This document shows positions 42,727 to 52,311 of a stretch of 64,000 nucleotides of DNA, one piece after another (the first letter of the stretch is position 1; each line of letters opens with the position of its first letter). The DNA comes from Armatimonadota bacterium (GTDB lineage Bacteria > Armatimonadota > Fimbriimonadia > Fimbriimonadales > Fimbriimonadaceae), in contig JAIUNY010000010.1 of the NCBI GenBank assembly GCA_020161505.1, positions 1 through 64,000 on the forward strand, given 5' to 3'. The position numbers and the translations under genes are program-made. Below the pieces are notes generated by a model. The model was given only the letters and a program-made list of their open reading frames with translations. It was not told the origin of the DNA and did no database searches.

Positions 42727-45060
42727 CTACCGCTCTGCATCCGGTTCGTCAGCCTTGCGTTGCGAGGCTGGGGAGATTCGCACGGTGATGCTAGGTTCCA
42801 TGCGATCGCCGGGGAAGACGAGCTCGGCGAGCCTGACGGTCGCGAACTGCGTTCTGGATCCTTCCGCGAGGCCGAGAATCAGCCGCTGCTCCGCGCGCGT
42901 GGCGGCCACATACAACAGACGCTGATCTTCGGCCTTCTCATCCTGTTTGAGCCAAGTGTTCAGCCATGTCTTAAGCCCCGTGTTCGGGGACTGGCTGACC
43001 ATAAGGGCCGTTTTGCGATGGATTCTCGCGAGAGGCGAGCCGATCAACTTGTTGTCCCACTTCAAGTCGAATCCTGCGATGATGACGGTGTGAAACTCGA
43101 GCCCCTTGGCCGCGTGGATCGTCATCACCTTGACCACAGGATCGCCCTCATCCGTGATGGTTGCATCGCCTTCCTTGAGGTCGCTCTCGACGGTCAGCCG
43201 GATGCGATCCGCGTACTCGCCGGGACGAAGCGTCGGCTGACTGGCGGCTTGAGAGAGCAGTTTGCGCACGTGGGCCACGACATGCTCACCATTTGGTCGA
43301 GATCCCACGTTCGCCAGATAGGGGCTCCGGTGAAGGGCCTCGTTCAGGACCTCCCATGCCGGGAGTCGATCCGCCACCGCCGTGAGGGGCAGGAACCACT
43401 CCCGAAACTCATTCAGCTTCCCATTCTCTACCTCATCCTCCAGCGTGACCCCAGCGAAGGTCTCCGTAAAGGTCTCGCTTGCGGACAACCGGATGACGCT
43501 GCTGAGATTCAGCCCGCAGAATGGGCTGTGGAGAAGGGAGGCAAGGGCAAAGGAATCGAGCGGATCTACGCTGGCGGAGAGCAGGTTGGCGACATCTCTG
43601 GTCTCCATCCGGGCATAAAATCGGTTGGAACCTCCCACCAAAAGGTGGGGGATATGAAATACTTCGAACAAACGCCCGATGGCCTTTGCTGTCTTCGCCG
43701 CGCGCACGAGCACGACAATTTTTCCTGGGGCCGAGGCAGGATCTTCGTCTTCTTGGATCAGCTGATGGATCAGCTCGACCAAACCTTCGGCTCCCGTGGT
43801 GCCCAGCTGCCAGAACTCCACACCTGCGTACCGATGGGTGTTTGATTCCCCGTCGGGATGCACCATCTGGTTGTATTGGCCTTCCCACAAAGCGCGGAAT
43901 GCATTGTTGATGAAGTTGAGCACGCCGGGGCTTGAACGGTAGTTCACGTCCAGAGTGATGCTCCCGTTCTCCACGCGCTCGGCGAAGAGCTCTCGATCTG
44001 CGCCCCGAAACGCATAGATGCTTTGCTGAGCATCTCCGACAAAGAATGTCCGTTCGATGGGGAGGTTGTCGAGTAGCCGGTACTGGGTCGGGCTGACGTC
44101 CTGAGTTTCATCAACCAAAGCCACTTTGTAGCGAGATCCAATGCGACCGCGTACTTCGGCATCGGTTTCCACTAACCGGATCGTTTCTTGTTCGAGGAGA
44201 GTGAAGTCCATGCGCTGGCTGGATCGCAGCGCAAGTTCGTAGTTTTCCCAAGTTTCCAAGCCGAGGGCGGCAAGCGCAAGCGTATCACTAATGACCTGCT
44301 CTGCCTCGTCTTGGCTATAGTCCCGGAAGAGCCTTTTCAGCTCCGGCCGCAAGCGAGCGCGACGAGCCTGGGCTTCCCGCAGCCAATCCAAGAGACTATC
44401 GCTTGGTTCAGGAAGCCCGCCATCTGGGAACTGGGCGCAAATCCTTTCGCTCATCGCCAAGCTGTAGGATTGGCTGGACCGATAGATTCGGTGAATCTCG
44501 CTCATCGGCACCGTGCCGCCACGAAGACTGCCGAGGAAGTCTTTGAGAACAAAACTTCGTAAGGCTGTTTCCCAGCTCCTGGAAGATCCCCAGACCGCCT
44601 GCCCTGCGACACGCTGGCGGAGCTCCCGAACTCCCGGGTGATCTTGCAGATCCCCGACAAGCGCAAGTTGAAACGCTTCGACGAGCAACCGCTGCGATTC
44701 CGCACCATCAATCACCTCGAAGCTGGGGTCGAGCCGGGCAAGCATGGCGTTCTCGCGCAACGTGCGCTCGCAAAAGCTGTGGATCGTCTGGATGGGGCCG
44801 GTTTCGGCGGTTTGGGCATCCTCGCTCCGGCCGAGATCCCGTAGACGACGAACAATCCGCTCCTTCATTTCGGCGGCAGCTTTGCGGGTGAAGGTAACGG
44901 TCAGGATCTGGCTTGGCGTCAGGCCATCTTCCACCACATGGCGGAGATAGCGTTGCACAAGCACTGCGGTCTTTCCCGCGCCAGCCGATGCGGTGACGGT
45001 CACGCGCGCATCGTTGCTCTCCACCGCGCGCTGCTGGTTTGTGTTCAGCTTCAGACTCAC
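42727..45060 (-). CDS. AddA/UvrD-like superfamily 1 helicase lacking a nuclease domain
   Basis: The 777-residue protein has SF1 motifs: Q motif LNTNQQRAVES, Walker A TASAGAGKTA (about 23-32), Ia TFTRKAAAEMKERI, II VALVDETQDVSPTQYRLL, III FVGDAQQSIYAFRGAD, IV LDVNYRSSPGVLN, V IHAAKGLEF and VI RLLYVAATRAEQRL. It most resembles AddA, but AddA is about 1200 residues and ends in a PD-(D/E)XK nuclease; this one stops about 45 residues after motif VI. The GTG start overlaps the AddB-like stop by four bases, so the two should form a complex in double-strand break processing. Confidence 0.85.
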   Translation of the reverse strand: MSLKLNTNQQRAVESNDARVTVTASAGAGKTAVLVQRYLRHVVEDGLTPSQILTVTFTRKAAAEMKERIVRRLRDLGRSEDAQTAETGPIQTIHSFCERTLRENAMLARLDPSFEVIDGAESQRLLVEAFQLALVGDLQDHPGVRELRQRVAGQAVWGSSRSWETALRSFVLKDFLGSLRGGTVPMSEIHRIYRSSQSYSLAMSERICAQFPDGGLPEPSDSLLDWLREAQARRARLRPELKRLFRDYSQDEAEQVISDTLALAALGLETWENYELALRSSQRMDFTLLEQETIRLVETDAEVRGRIGSRYKVALVDETQDVSPTQYRLLDNLPIERTFFVGDAQQSIYAFRGADRELFAERVENGSITLDVNYRSSPGVLNFINNAFRALWEGQYNQMVHPDGESNTHRYAGVEFWQLGTTGAEGLVELIHQLIQEDEDPASAPGKIVVLVRAAKTAKAIGRLFEVFHIPHLLVGGSNRFYARMETRDVANLLSASVDPLDSFALASLLHSPFCGLNLSSVIRLSASETFTETFAGVTLEDEVENGKLNEFREWFLPLTAVADRLPAWEVLNEALHRSPYLANVGSRPNGEHVVAHVRKLLSQAASQPTLRPGEYADRIRLTVESDLKEGDATITDEGDPVVKVMTIHAAKGLEFHTVIIAGFDLKWDNKLIGSPLARIHRKTALMVSQSPNTGLKTWLNTWLKQDEKAEDQRLLYVAATRAEQRLILGLAEGSRTQFATVRLAELVFPGDRMEPSITVRISPASQRKADEPDAER

Positions 45061-47951
45061 GAGAAATCCTCCTCAAACGGACTGCTGAAGTCGCCGAATT
45101 CGACGTGGCGACGACAGAGATCGCTGTAGTTGCATCGCTCGCACTGGGTTCCGGGTTTAGGGAGCATTTCGCCGCGATCGAGGTCCTCGAGGACTCGGCT
45201 CGCTTGCTCGACTGCTTCCTGTCGGAGCTTTTTACGCGCAGCCATGCCTACGAGTGGTCCTGTTTGAGAAGGGTAGACCACGATCTTTAGATCGTCGGGC
45301 ATGAACTCAGGCGGGTTAAACGCCGACCCGGCGAGCACGTACAGCACGCGCGATCCATCAATCGAATCGACTTGCATGGCGGCATAGTCAGGGCTTTGTC
45401 GAAGCATCGCCAAGATCAGACCGAAGCGGAACCGGAATGCCGGATTCTTATCGACTTCCGTCGCCGTGCCGGGCACCGAGCTTTCGTAGCTGGTGAGCGT
45501 CGTCGCATTCTCTCCGACCCAGGCGGCGGGGAACTTGGCGCGGATCGGTACCTCCTGATCCCTGAACTTCAGCTTGCCGCGCAGATGGTCGCCCCCGGTC
45601 CGCACGTCGGTTTGAAGTGTTTGCCCTTGCAGTCCGAAGGCTGATCGAGCGGCGAACTCTTTGCGAACCCACGAATCGATCACCCGTGTGACCGCATCGT
45701 CGATCAACCGCGATTGCCACGGTTCCATTTCGTCGGCAAGTTCCTCTCTTTGCCGATCGACTGCGGCACGCAGAGCCATCCGGGCAGTCGGAGCATCCGG
45801 GGCTTGGGCGAGCTGCGCCTCCACCGGGATCTTGGTCAGCCAAAACATCGATCCAAAACTGCCCTTGGGATTCAAGGAGAGTCGGTACCGCATCGCGGCC
45901 TGGAAGGGGCAGACGGATGCGATGGAGAGCTCCTTGAGATCCACACCTTTCTCCCAATCGGGGCGGATCATGGCCTGAACTTCGGGATCAGTGACACGAG
46001 GGACATCGGGCGCGCGACGGGGGCCTTCCAGGGCCTGGGCGAGCACACTGTCGCTCACGGCATAGCAGTCCTCGACCGGCGGCGTCATGTCCTTGCGCCG
46101 ATGAAGCACACGTTTGGCCCCTCGGGCCGAAGCTCTTTCGACCTCGCTGAGATAGAAAGCGGGCACGGCGTCGCTTTCATCTTGGGTCATCGGATAGCTC
46201 AGCACCAGCCTCTCGCGCGCCGAGCCGCAGATGCGGATGAATTCATCGCGCTCCGCCTTGGCGGTGTCATGGCTGGTCGGCAACTTCGGCAGAGACGGGC
46301 AGTGGGTCGCGAGTTCCGCCCGATCCAGATCGTCGAGCACCGGATCCTCAGTACGACGCCGGGGGAACGTCCCCTCCAGCATCCCGAGACAAAAAAGCAC
46401 GTTGAACCCAGAGAGTTCCGAGGTGCTTGAGGTCACGTGGACGCCCGCTTCTTTCCTTGACCACAGCACATTTTCCAAGTCCCAGAGCTCTTCTGCCTTG
46501 GCCAGGAACGAAGCGAAATCCAACGGGAAATCGCGATCTTGAAGCACGGCATCGCGGAGCGAACGCTGAAGCACGGTCATCGCTTTGAGGTCGCGAGAAC
46601 GGGTTTCCTCATAGTCGTGCGCCGCGCGATCGAGCACCCTGGTTCCTTCCCAGAGATCCCGAAAATGGACGGCCCAGCCGGACATCGGCATACTCGCATC
46701 CATCGACCGCTGGCGCCAGTGGAGAAGACTCCGGAGCCACTCGCCTTCGGTTGCAGATTCAGCATGAACCTGGAGGGCGTTCCAGGCATCCCCCGTCGCC
46801 TCGCGCGCACTGCGGATCGCTTGAACCAGCCACGTTCGCTCGGAGGAATCCAGCCCAAAGTAAGTGGAACGAACCACGCGCTCGAGCCTACGGATATCGC
46901 TCCCTGCCAACACCTGCAAGACTTTGAGAGTCAGTCCGGCGAAGCCGTTGCTCAGAACCGGGGCGCTCATGCTGCCCGCGATTCTCACGCCAAGGCGCCG
47001 TGCGCTGGCGACCATGAGAGGCAGATAGCTCTCGGCATTTCGGGCGTAGACCCCAATCGACTCTTCGGGTACTCCCTGAGCCACGAGCTTCTGGCATTCA
47101 CGGCAGACCCACTCGCATTCGGCGAGAGGGTCTCCGGTCTGCCAAATTTCTACGTCCGGGCTTTCCGAGGCTTTCGTCTCCGTGAACAGATGCTTGATCC
47201 AAGTGGGATCGTCGGGTTGGATCATCTGCGTCGGAGCGATTCGGTTGACGGTCTGGCGACTCGCACGGAACACTTCCAGCTGACCCGGGATCTGCTCTAC
47301 CACGACATCCACGACCGTGCCCGTTTTGGAGAGCCATGCGATCCATTCCTCGTAAACCGGTTGGGATTCGTGGGAGGCAAAAATCACGACATGCCGCTCA
47401 CGAAGTTCGGGGATTTCTGCCATTTCGAGGCAGAACTGAGCGCGGTCGATGCCAAATTCTCGGCTGGAGTCGGTGGCGAGTTGCCGGAGTCGGCGATCAA
47501 GCTCGCCCAACTGCGAGAGCTTAATCGCGGTCAAGCCATTTGAAGTACGGGCTGCTGCTTCCGTCAGATCCGTTGCGGTGTAGCCGTGGTAGTGCAGTTC
47601 GGTGAGGGCACTTGCGAAGGCATCGGCCAAGCCCGGCAGGGCGGCGGCGGCCGAAACGAGGCTAGACTCAGGGAAACCAGCGGCGACGGCTTGAATCATG
47701 GACCGCATCTGGGGGCGAGTCAGGCGAGGGAATCCCGTGTCTCCCATCATGCCGGCAAATCGAGCCACCAGCGATCCGAACGGAACGATTTCAACATCCA
47801 TGTCGTCCGGCAGGTGCCGGCGCACCATGACGAGAGAGCGGTCGTCCATCGCGCTCACCCAAGACTCCTCCGTCAAGATTTGACGAAGAATCTCTTGCCG
47901 ACCTATTCCCCCCGGCATGACCGAGACCACTCGCGGACGTGCATCTGCCAT
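45057..47951 (-). CDS. AddB-like recombination protein with Fe-S cysteines
   Basis: The 964-residue protein has the AddB layout: a degenerate helicase-like N-terminal half and a C-terminal RecB-like region with the iron-sulphur cysteines, one in SVCPFQA (about 672) and three in CERCNYSDLC (about 942-951). The catalytic motifs expected between them (D-x-I-D and DYK-like lysine) are not visible: the matching stretch reads VPIRAKFPAAW and TSYESSVPG. The nuclease may thus be inactive or much diverged. It is the first gene of an operon with the AddA-like helicase. The start at 47951 is 18 bases from a divergent gene. Confidence 0.75.
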   Translation of the reverse strand: MADARPRVVSVMPGGIGRQEILRQILTEESWVSAMDDRSLVMVRRHLPDDMDVEIVPFGSLVARFAGMMGDTGFPRLTRPQMRSMIQAVAAGFPESSLVSAAAALPGLADAFASALTELHYHGYTATDLTEAAARTSNGLTAIKLSQLGELDRRLRQLATDSSREFGIDRAQFCLEMAEIPELRERHVVIFASHESQPVYEEWIAWLSKTGTVVDVVVEQIPGQLEVFRASRQTVNRIAPTQMIQPDDPTWIKHLFTETKASESPDVEIWQTGDPLAECEWVCRECQKLVAQGVPEESIGVYARNAESYLPLMVASARRLGVRIAGSMSAPVLSNGFAGLTLKVLQVLAGSDIRRLERVVRSTYFGLDSSERTWLVQAIRSAREATGDAWNALQVHAESATEGEWLRSLLHWRQRSMDASMPMSGWAVHFRDLWEGTRVLDRAAHDYEETRSRDLKAMTVLQRSLRDAVLQDRDFPLDFASFLAKAEELWDLENVLWSRKEAGVHVTSSTSELSGFNVLFCLGMLEGTFPRRRTEDPVLDDLDRAELATHCPSLPKLPTSHDTAKAERDEFIRICGSARERLVLSYPMTQDESDAVPAFYLSEVERASARGAKRVLHRRKDMTPPVEDCYAVSDSVLAQALEGPRRAPDVPRVTDPEVQAMIRPDWEKGVDLKELSIASVCPFQAAMRYRLSLNPKGSFGSMFWLTKIPVEAQLAQAPDAPTARMALRAAVDRQREELADEMEPWQSRLIDDAVTRVIDSWVRKEFAARSAFGLQGQTLQTDVRTGGDHLRGKLKFRDQEVPIRAKFPAAWVGENATTLTSYESSVPGTATEVDKNPAFRFRFGLILAMLRQSPDYAAMQVDSIDGSRVLYVLAGSAFNPPEFMPDDLKIVVYPSQTGPLVGMAARKKLRQEAVEQASRVLEDLDRGEMLPKPGTQCERCNYSDLCRRHVEFGDFSSPFEEDFS

Positions 47952-47969
47952 AGTGACGTTGCAATCATT

Positions 47970-48608
47970 ATGTCGCGACCGGGCCGCCGACTTTGGACAA
48001 CCTCACGTCAAGTCATCGGGAATCTTCTCCCGCTGATCGCCGTGCTGATCCCCGCGATCCCGATTTCGCTCGGAATCGTGCGCGCGGGGGTTACCTGGCT
48101 CGCGATCGGACAGCTTTTCGGGTGCATTGCCCTCGGGATCGTCGTCCTCAATTATCTCGGCCTGTTTGGCAATCGAGGGATGCAGAGAAAGTTCAGTCTC
48201 CGCTACCCAGCGCTGTATCCCGATGCGCCCGCTCCGACGCTCTTCGTGGGTTTTGCGCGGCCCGATCACAAGAGTCTGCTCGACCCTCACGAGGACATTG
48301 GGTTTCTGACTCTCACCGAGGATTCCGTGGCCTTTCGGGGAGAGATTCATGAAGTAGACATTCCCAAGCACTGCATCGAGTCGATCCGACTGAGGCCGAA
48401 TATCCACTCCTGGCTCTGGTTAGGAGGATGGGTGAGCTTTGAAGCCAAGATCGCGGACAAGTCGATTCGACTGGACATCGAGCCGCGCAAGTATCACACT
48501 CTCTTTGCCAACGCCCGATTTCGGCGCAAGTTTGTGAGGGAAGCCCAAGCATGGCTCAACAGCTCGCAGACACCGTCCGAGCCTCAAACCGAAAACGCCC
48601 CTGAGTAA
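47970..48608 (+). CDS. Hypothetical membrane protein
   Basis: The 212-residue protein has two adjacent transmembrane segments near the N-terminus (about 18-38 and 41-66: LLPLIAVLIPAIPISLGIV; WLAIGQLFGCIALGIVVLNYLG) and a soluble C-terminal domain of about 140 residues with beta strands (FLTLTEDSVAFRGEIHEVDI; IRLRPNIHSWLWLGGWVSFEA), similar in outline to PH-like domains. No family is recognised. It starts 18 bases from the divergent AddB-like gene, and its ATG at 47970 is favoured because the reading frame upstream lies inside that gene. Confidence 0.6.
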   Translation: MSRPGRRLWTTSRQVIGNLLPLIAVLIPAIPISLGIVRAGVTWLAIGQLFGCIALGIVVLNYLGLFGNRGMQRKFSLRYPALYPDAPAPTLFVGFARPDHKSLLDPHEDIGFLTLTEDSVAFRGEIHEVDIPKHCIESIRLRPNIHSWLWLGGWVSFEAKIADKSIRLDIEPRKYHTLFANARFRRKFVREAQAWLNSSQTPSEPQTENAPE

Positions 48609-48663
48609 CCCAACGAAAGTTGCCGATACATTTTCCGGGAACCGCGCAGATTCCGGAGCATGG

Positions 48664-50868
48664 ATGAATAGGTTTTTGAGGAAGACGGCCGATCGAGCGG
48701 CACGTGATCTCACTCGGGGGTTTGAGATCACCCAAGATGGTTCGCCTTGGGCGAGCCAGCTTTTCGTCGCGTTAGATCATCACCGCGAGCGCCGCCACCA
48801 CATGGCCGAGCAAGTCTATCAGCAGGTGCTCGTCTCCGATCCTGACCACCGAGACGCCCTCTATCTCTACGCGCTCCTCAAGCTCCTCTACCAAGACTTT
48901 TCCGTCGCCACCGACATGCTCCGTCGGTTGACGATGGCTCATCCCGGGTTCGCCCGAGGATGGGCGAGCTACGGCGCGGCGCTCTCTGGACTTGGTCACA
49001 GCGAGGAGTCGATCATTGCGTTCCAGCGGGCGCTGGAGATCGAGCCCACCTATGCCGATGCCCACTACAACCTGGGTCAGCTCCACAAGCAACTGAAGGA
49101 GTGGGACAACGCCGTTCTGTGCTATCGCCGCGCAGCGGGCTATGACCCCACCCACGCTCAGGCTTACAACGAGATGTCGGAGTGCTACTACGAGCTCGGC
49201 GACTACGAGGACGCGATGTCAGCGTGCCACAGCGCCCTGCTCATCGACAAGCACTTGGTTCCGGCTTACAACAATTTGGGTCGCGCCCTTGCCGCGCTTG
49301 GTCAGACAAAGAACGCCGAAGAGACCTTCCGAACCGCGATCAAGCTGAACCCCGGGTTTGCCGATGCCTATAGCAATTTGGGCAAGACGTTCTTGGCGCT
49401 TGGACGCCCGGCACAGGCGCTGGAAGCCTGTATCCAAGCCACGCAACTGAACGATGACCTTGCGGTTGCTCACTGCACCCGAGGTGAATCGCTCCGCCAA
49501 CTGGGTCGCCTGGATGAGGCGATGCAGAGCTGTCAGCGCGCCATCCATGTTGATCCGGAGTCAGTGGACGCGATGAACGGTCTTGGTCTGGTCTATCTGG
49601 ATTCGTCGCTGATTCAGGAGGCGGTCAATGCCTTCCGCAAGGCGAACGACACCCGAAAAGGCCATCGCGAAGCCGCGAGCAACGTTGTTGAGGGGCTGAA
49701 GTGTCTCACCGGAGCAACTCCTGCTGAGGTGAAAGAGGCTGCGGAAAACTGGGCCAAGCAATTCGCCTTCTCAGAATTCGGACCGATGGCGAAGCCAGTG
49801 GGGGTTCAGCGGGTTGGATTCCTGCTCGGGAACCTGGAGCATAGCCGCGAAGGCGTGGTGCTCGACGCCCTGCTGAGCGCCTGGGATCGCTCCATCTGTG
49901 AGGTTTTTGTCTATGTCAATCACGCCGGCGATGGCCCGATCTCGCAGAGAATCAGCCGCGTCGCGACGGAAGTCCGGCATATCGTCGGCTTTGATGATGT
50001 GACCGTTACCGCGATCATCCAGGGTGACCGAATTGATGCGCTGGTGGATATGCAAGGCCACTCGGAGTCTGGGCGACTCGGCGTTTTCGTGAACCATGCC
50101 GCTCCGATTCAGCTTTCCTGGTGGGGCGGAATGGGAACGTCTGGTTTGGGTTCGATGAGCGGGATTCTCGCTGATCGCAACTTGATTCCGGAATGCGAGA
50201 TTGATGCCTACACCGAGCAGGTTTGGTATCTCCCCCGATTGCCGCTGGCGTACTTGCGCCCAGAAGCGGAAGCACCGCTCGGCCCTCCGCCGAGCCAGGC
50301 TGGTGAAGCTTTCACGTTTGGGTGCTTCACCTCGGCCAAGAAGATCAACAAACAAGTCGTGGCGGCGTGGTCGGAGATTCTGCGTCAGGTTCCCGGTTCG
50401 CGCCTGGTGCTGAAAAACCGAAGTCTGGCGTCGGGAAGCCTCCGCCGGCAGTATCTCGGCTGGTTCCGCAACGAGAACATCGACGCAGATCGCATCGTGT
50501 TTCTCCAGACTCAGAACCCGCAAGCGCACTTTGCCGCTTTCAATCAAATCGACATCGCGCTGGATCCGTTCCCGTGCGCAGGTGCCCAAACAACGCTCGA
50601 TGGGCTTTGGATGGGCGTGCCGACGGTGACTCTGGTCTCACCCGGATTCCACGGTCGAACTGGTCACGCGATCCTCTCGGCGATTGGTCGAGGAGAGTGG
50701 GCGGTGCCCACCATCGACCAGTACGTCGATCTCGCGATCAAGATGGCGAAGTCTCCCGACGATCTGGTGAAGTGGCGACGCAGTTTGCGCGACGAAGTCG
50801 TTCTCAGCGAAGTTGGGGATGCGAAGTCTCTGTTCCAAGTTTTCATCGCGGCGCTGAACGCCCACTAA
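48664..50868 (+). CDS. TPR-containing O-GlcNAc transferase-like protein (GT41)
   Basis: The 734-residue protein has about nine tetratricopeptide repeats (about 45-350; for example AFQRALEIEPTYADAHYNLG and AIKLNPGFADAYSNLG) followed by a GT41 catalytic half: LVDMQGHSESGRLGVF (about 460), APIQLSWWGGMGTSG, FTFGCFTSAKKINKQVVAAW, DIALDPFPCAGAQTTLDGLWMGVPTVTL and GFHGRTGHAILSAIG. This matches SPINDLY/OGT-type enzymes, which transfer GlcNAc or another sugar from a nucleotide sugar to Ser/Thr of proteins. Targets are unknown. The ATG at 48664 follows a CGGAG ribosome-binding site. Confidence 0.85.
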   Translation: MNRFLRKTADRAARDLTRGFEITQDGSPWASQLFVALDHHRERRHHMAEQVYQQVLVSDPDHRDALYLYALLKLLYQDFSVATDMLRRLTMAHPGFARGWASYGAALSGLGHSEESIIAFQRALEIEPTYADAHYNLGQLHKQLKEWDNAVLCYRRAAGYDPTHAQAYNEMSECYYELGDYEDAMSACHSALLIDKHLVPAYNNLGRALAALGQTKNAEETFRTAIKLNPGFADAYSNLGKTFLALGRPAQALEACIQATQLNDDLAVAHCTRGESLRQLGRLDEAMQSCQRAIHVDPESVDAMNGLGLVYLDSSLIQEAVNAFRKANDTRKGHREAASNVVEGLKCLTGATPAEVKEAAENWAKQFAFSEFGPMAKPVGVQRVGFLLGNLEHSREGVVLDALLSAWDRSICEVFVYVNHAGDGPISQRISRVATEVRHIVGFDDVTVTAIIQGDRIDALVDMQGHSESGRLGVFVNHAAPIQLSWWGGMGTSGLGSMSGILADRNLIPECEIDAYTEQVWYLPRLPLAYLRPEAEAPLGPPPSQAGEAFTFGCFTSAKKINKQVVAAWSEILRQVPGSRLVLKNRSLASGSLRRQYLGWFRNENIDADRIVFLQTQNPQAHFAAFNQIDIALDPFPCAGAQTTLDGLWMGVPTVTLVSPGFHGRTGHAILSAIGRGEWAVPTIDQYVDLAIKMAKSPDDLVKWRRSLRDEVVLSEVGDAKSLFQVFIAALNAH

Positions 50869-50930
50869 GTCCGCATTGTCGGAATCCAGCACCCGGGCCG
50901 CTTGGGGCTCGCAGGTAGCATGGAATCGCA

Positions 50931-51815
50931 ATGCGAACGGTCGTCTCAACGTGGCTGCGACCGGGCAAAGTGGCTCTCCAAGGAGCCCTGGTGTCCGGCC
51001 AACAGGGTGGTTCTCTTTTGGATGTCTTGGTGGCAGGCCTCGCCGCCGCCGAAGATGATCCCGACCTGATCGCCATTGGCCGGGGAAGTCTGCCGAACAC
51101 CGATGGTGAGCTTGAGCTCGACGCCAGTATCATGCGCGGCGACACCCTTGCCGCTGGCGCGGTGTGCGGCGTGCGCGGGCTCCTCCCGTGTATTCAGGTG
51201 GCTCGATGGGTGATGGAGAAAACTCCCCACGTTATGCTGTGTGGCGATCAAGCACGGAGATTTGGCATCGAAAATGGCCTGAAACCCCAGAGCCTCTGGA
51301 CCGATGAGCTGGTTCGCCGATGGGCGAACTTCCAGGAGAATCCAGAGCGCGAGCGCGCTTATGTTCACAGTCGCGAAGATGAGCCCCCTCACGACACGGT
51401 CACCATGCTCGCGCATGATGCTGGAGAGTTTGTCGCCGCGAGTTCCACGAGTGGAATGCCGTACAAGCGGCCCGGTCGGGTCGGGGATTCGCCGATCATT
51501 GGCGCAGGAATCTATGCCGACAATGAGGCCGGATGCGCGGGAGCGACCGGACTCGGCGAAGAGCTTTGGAAGGCCTGCGCGAGCTTCAGCGCGGTTGAGC
51601 ATATGCGTTCGGGTGCTTCGGCCCAGGAGGCCTGTGAGGCGGTGGCGCGTCAGATGCGCCGTCGGCAACCTGCGAGCCGAGAAACGATCTGTGTGGTGCT
51701 GGCCTTGGATAAGAATGGCGGATTCGGTGCAGGCGTTACCACGGGCACTTTCGATCTCTGGGTGGCTCAGGGCGATGCGATGACGTGTCACCATTTCGAA
51801 CAGGTGCAGGATTGA
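50931..51815 (+). CDS. N4-(beta-N-acetylglucosaminyl)-L-asparaginase-like Ntn hydrolase
   Basis: The 294-residue protein resembles aspartylglucosaminidases and plant-type asparaginases: an N-terminal alpha chain with LDASIMRGDTLAAGAVCGVRG (about 63-83) and a beta chain probably starting at the threonine of PHDTVTMLAHD (about 153-155), followed by GRVGDSPIIGAGIYADNEAGCAGATGLGE, the substrate-binding region. Such enzymes self-cleave before the threonine to expose it as nucleophile. Placement after the OGT-like gene is suggestive of glycoprotein turnover but may be chance. No signal peptide is seen. Confidence 0.75.
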   Translation: MRTVVSTWLRPGKVALQGALVSGQQGGSLLDVLVAGLAAAEDDPDLIAIGRGSLPNTDGELELDASIMRGDTLAAGAVCGVRGLLPCIQVARWVMEKTPHVMLCGDQARRFGIENGLKPQSLWTDELVRRWANFQENPERERAYVHSREDEPPHDTVTMLAHDAGEFVAASSTSGMPYKRPGRVGDSPIIGAGIYADNEAGCAGATGLGEELWKACASFSAVEHMRSGASAQEACEAVARQMRRRQPASRETICVVLALDKNGGFGAGVTTGTFDLWVAQGDAMTCHHFEQVQD

Positions 51816-52311
51816 TCGACGATCGTACTAGTCGCGCGGCGATGGGTTCAGAGTCGGCAGGAAAGGCGAATTCGGGTACCTCGACTCTTTCTGGGTCGGG
51901 ACAGCATTGGTTTGATCCCTGCACGGTATTGAATCCGCAGACAATTTCTAATCGACGCCCGCCACCGACTCCGGTCGGGGGAGGGTGGCCGACGGCCGGG
52001 AGGGGGTTTCCCGCATCCTCGAAGAGGATGCGGGGGCCGCAGGCCCAATATGAAAAAGTGATGTGCAGGCGCGACTGGTCTCACGCCCAGCCGAGTACGG
52101 TTTCCCCCTCTCGCCCGGTTGGGGCACTCTTCCCCAAATCGGGGATTTGGTGGAGGGCGTCGCTTGAGGGTCTGTGGTGGGCGGCCCCTCCCCGGCTCTC
52201 GCCGACCCTCCCCGAGACAAGCTCGGAGAGGGCTCTCAGGAACCCGACCCTGAAGGGAACGGGGCACCAGGCGGCTGATCGCCAGCGAGGGGAGATGGAG
52301 GACGGAATTTC
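51816..52311. repeat. Hairpin-rich intergenic repeat island, copy D of dispersed repeat
   Basis: This 496-base gap has no credible gene. It holds a perfect 11-bp hairpin CCCGCATCCTC-GAA-GAGGATGCGGG (52010-52034), a CCAAATC-GGG-GATTTGG hairpin (about 52133-52149), CCCTCCCCGAG-ACAAG-CTCGGAGAGGG (52206-52232, shared with 2390-2416), and CCCGACCC-TGAA-GGGAACGGGG-CACC (52243-52268). I looked for a tRNA-Sec because selB follows and found no tRNA-like arm set. Confidence 0.65.

Noticed and set aside
51816-52311. Possible tRNA-Sec (selC) before selB
   Set aside because: No TCA-anticodon arm, acceptor stem or GGTTC-type T-arm was found; the region consists of other hairpins.
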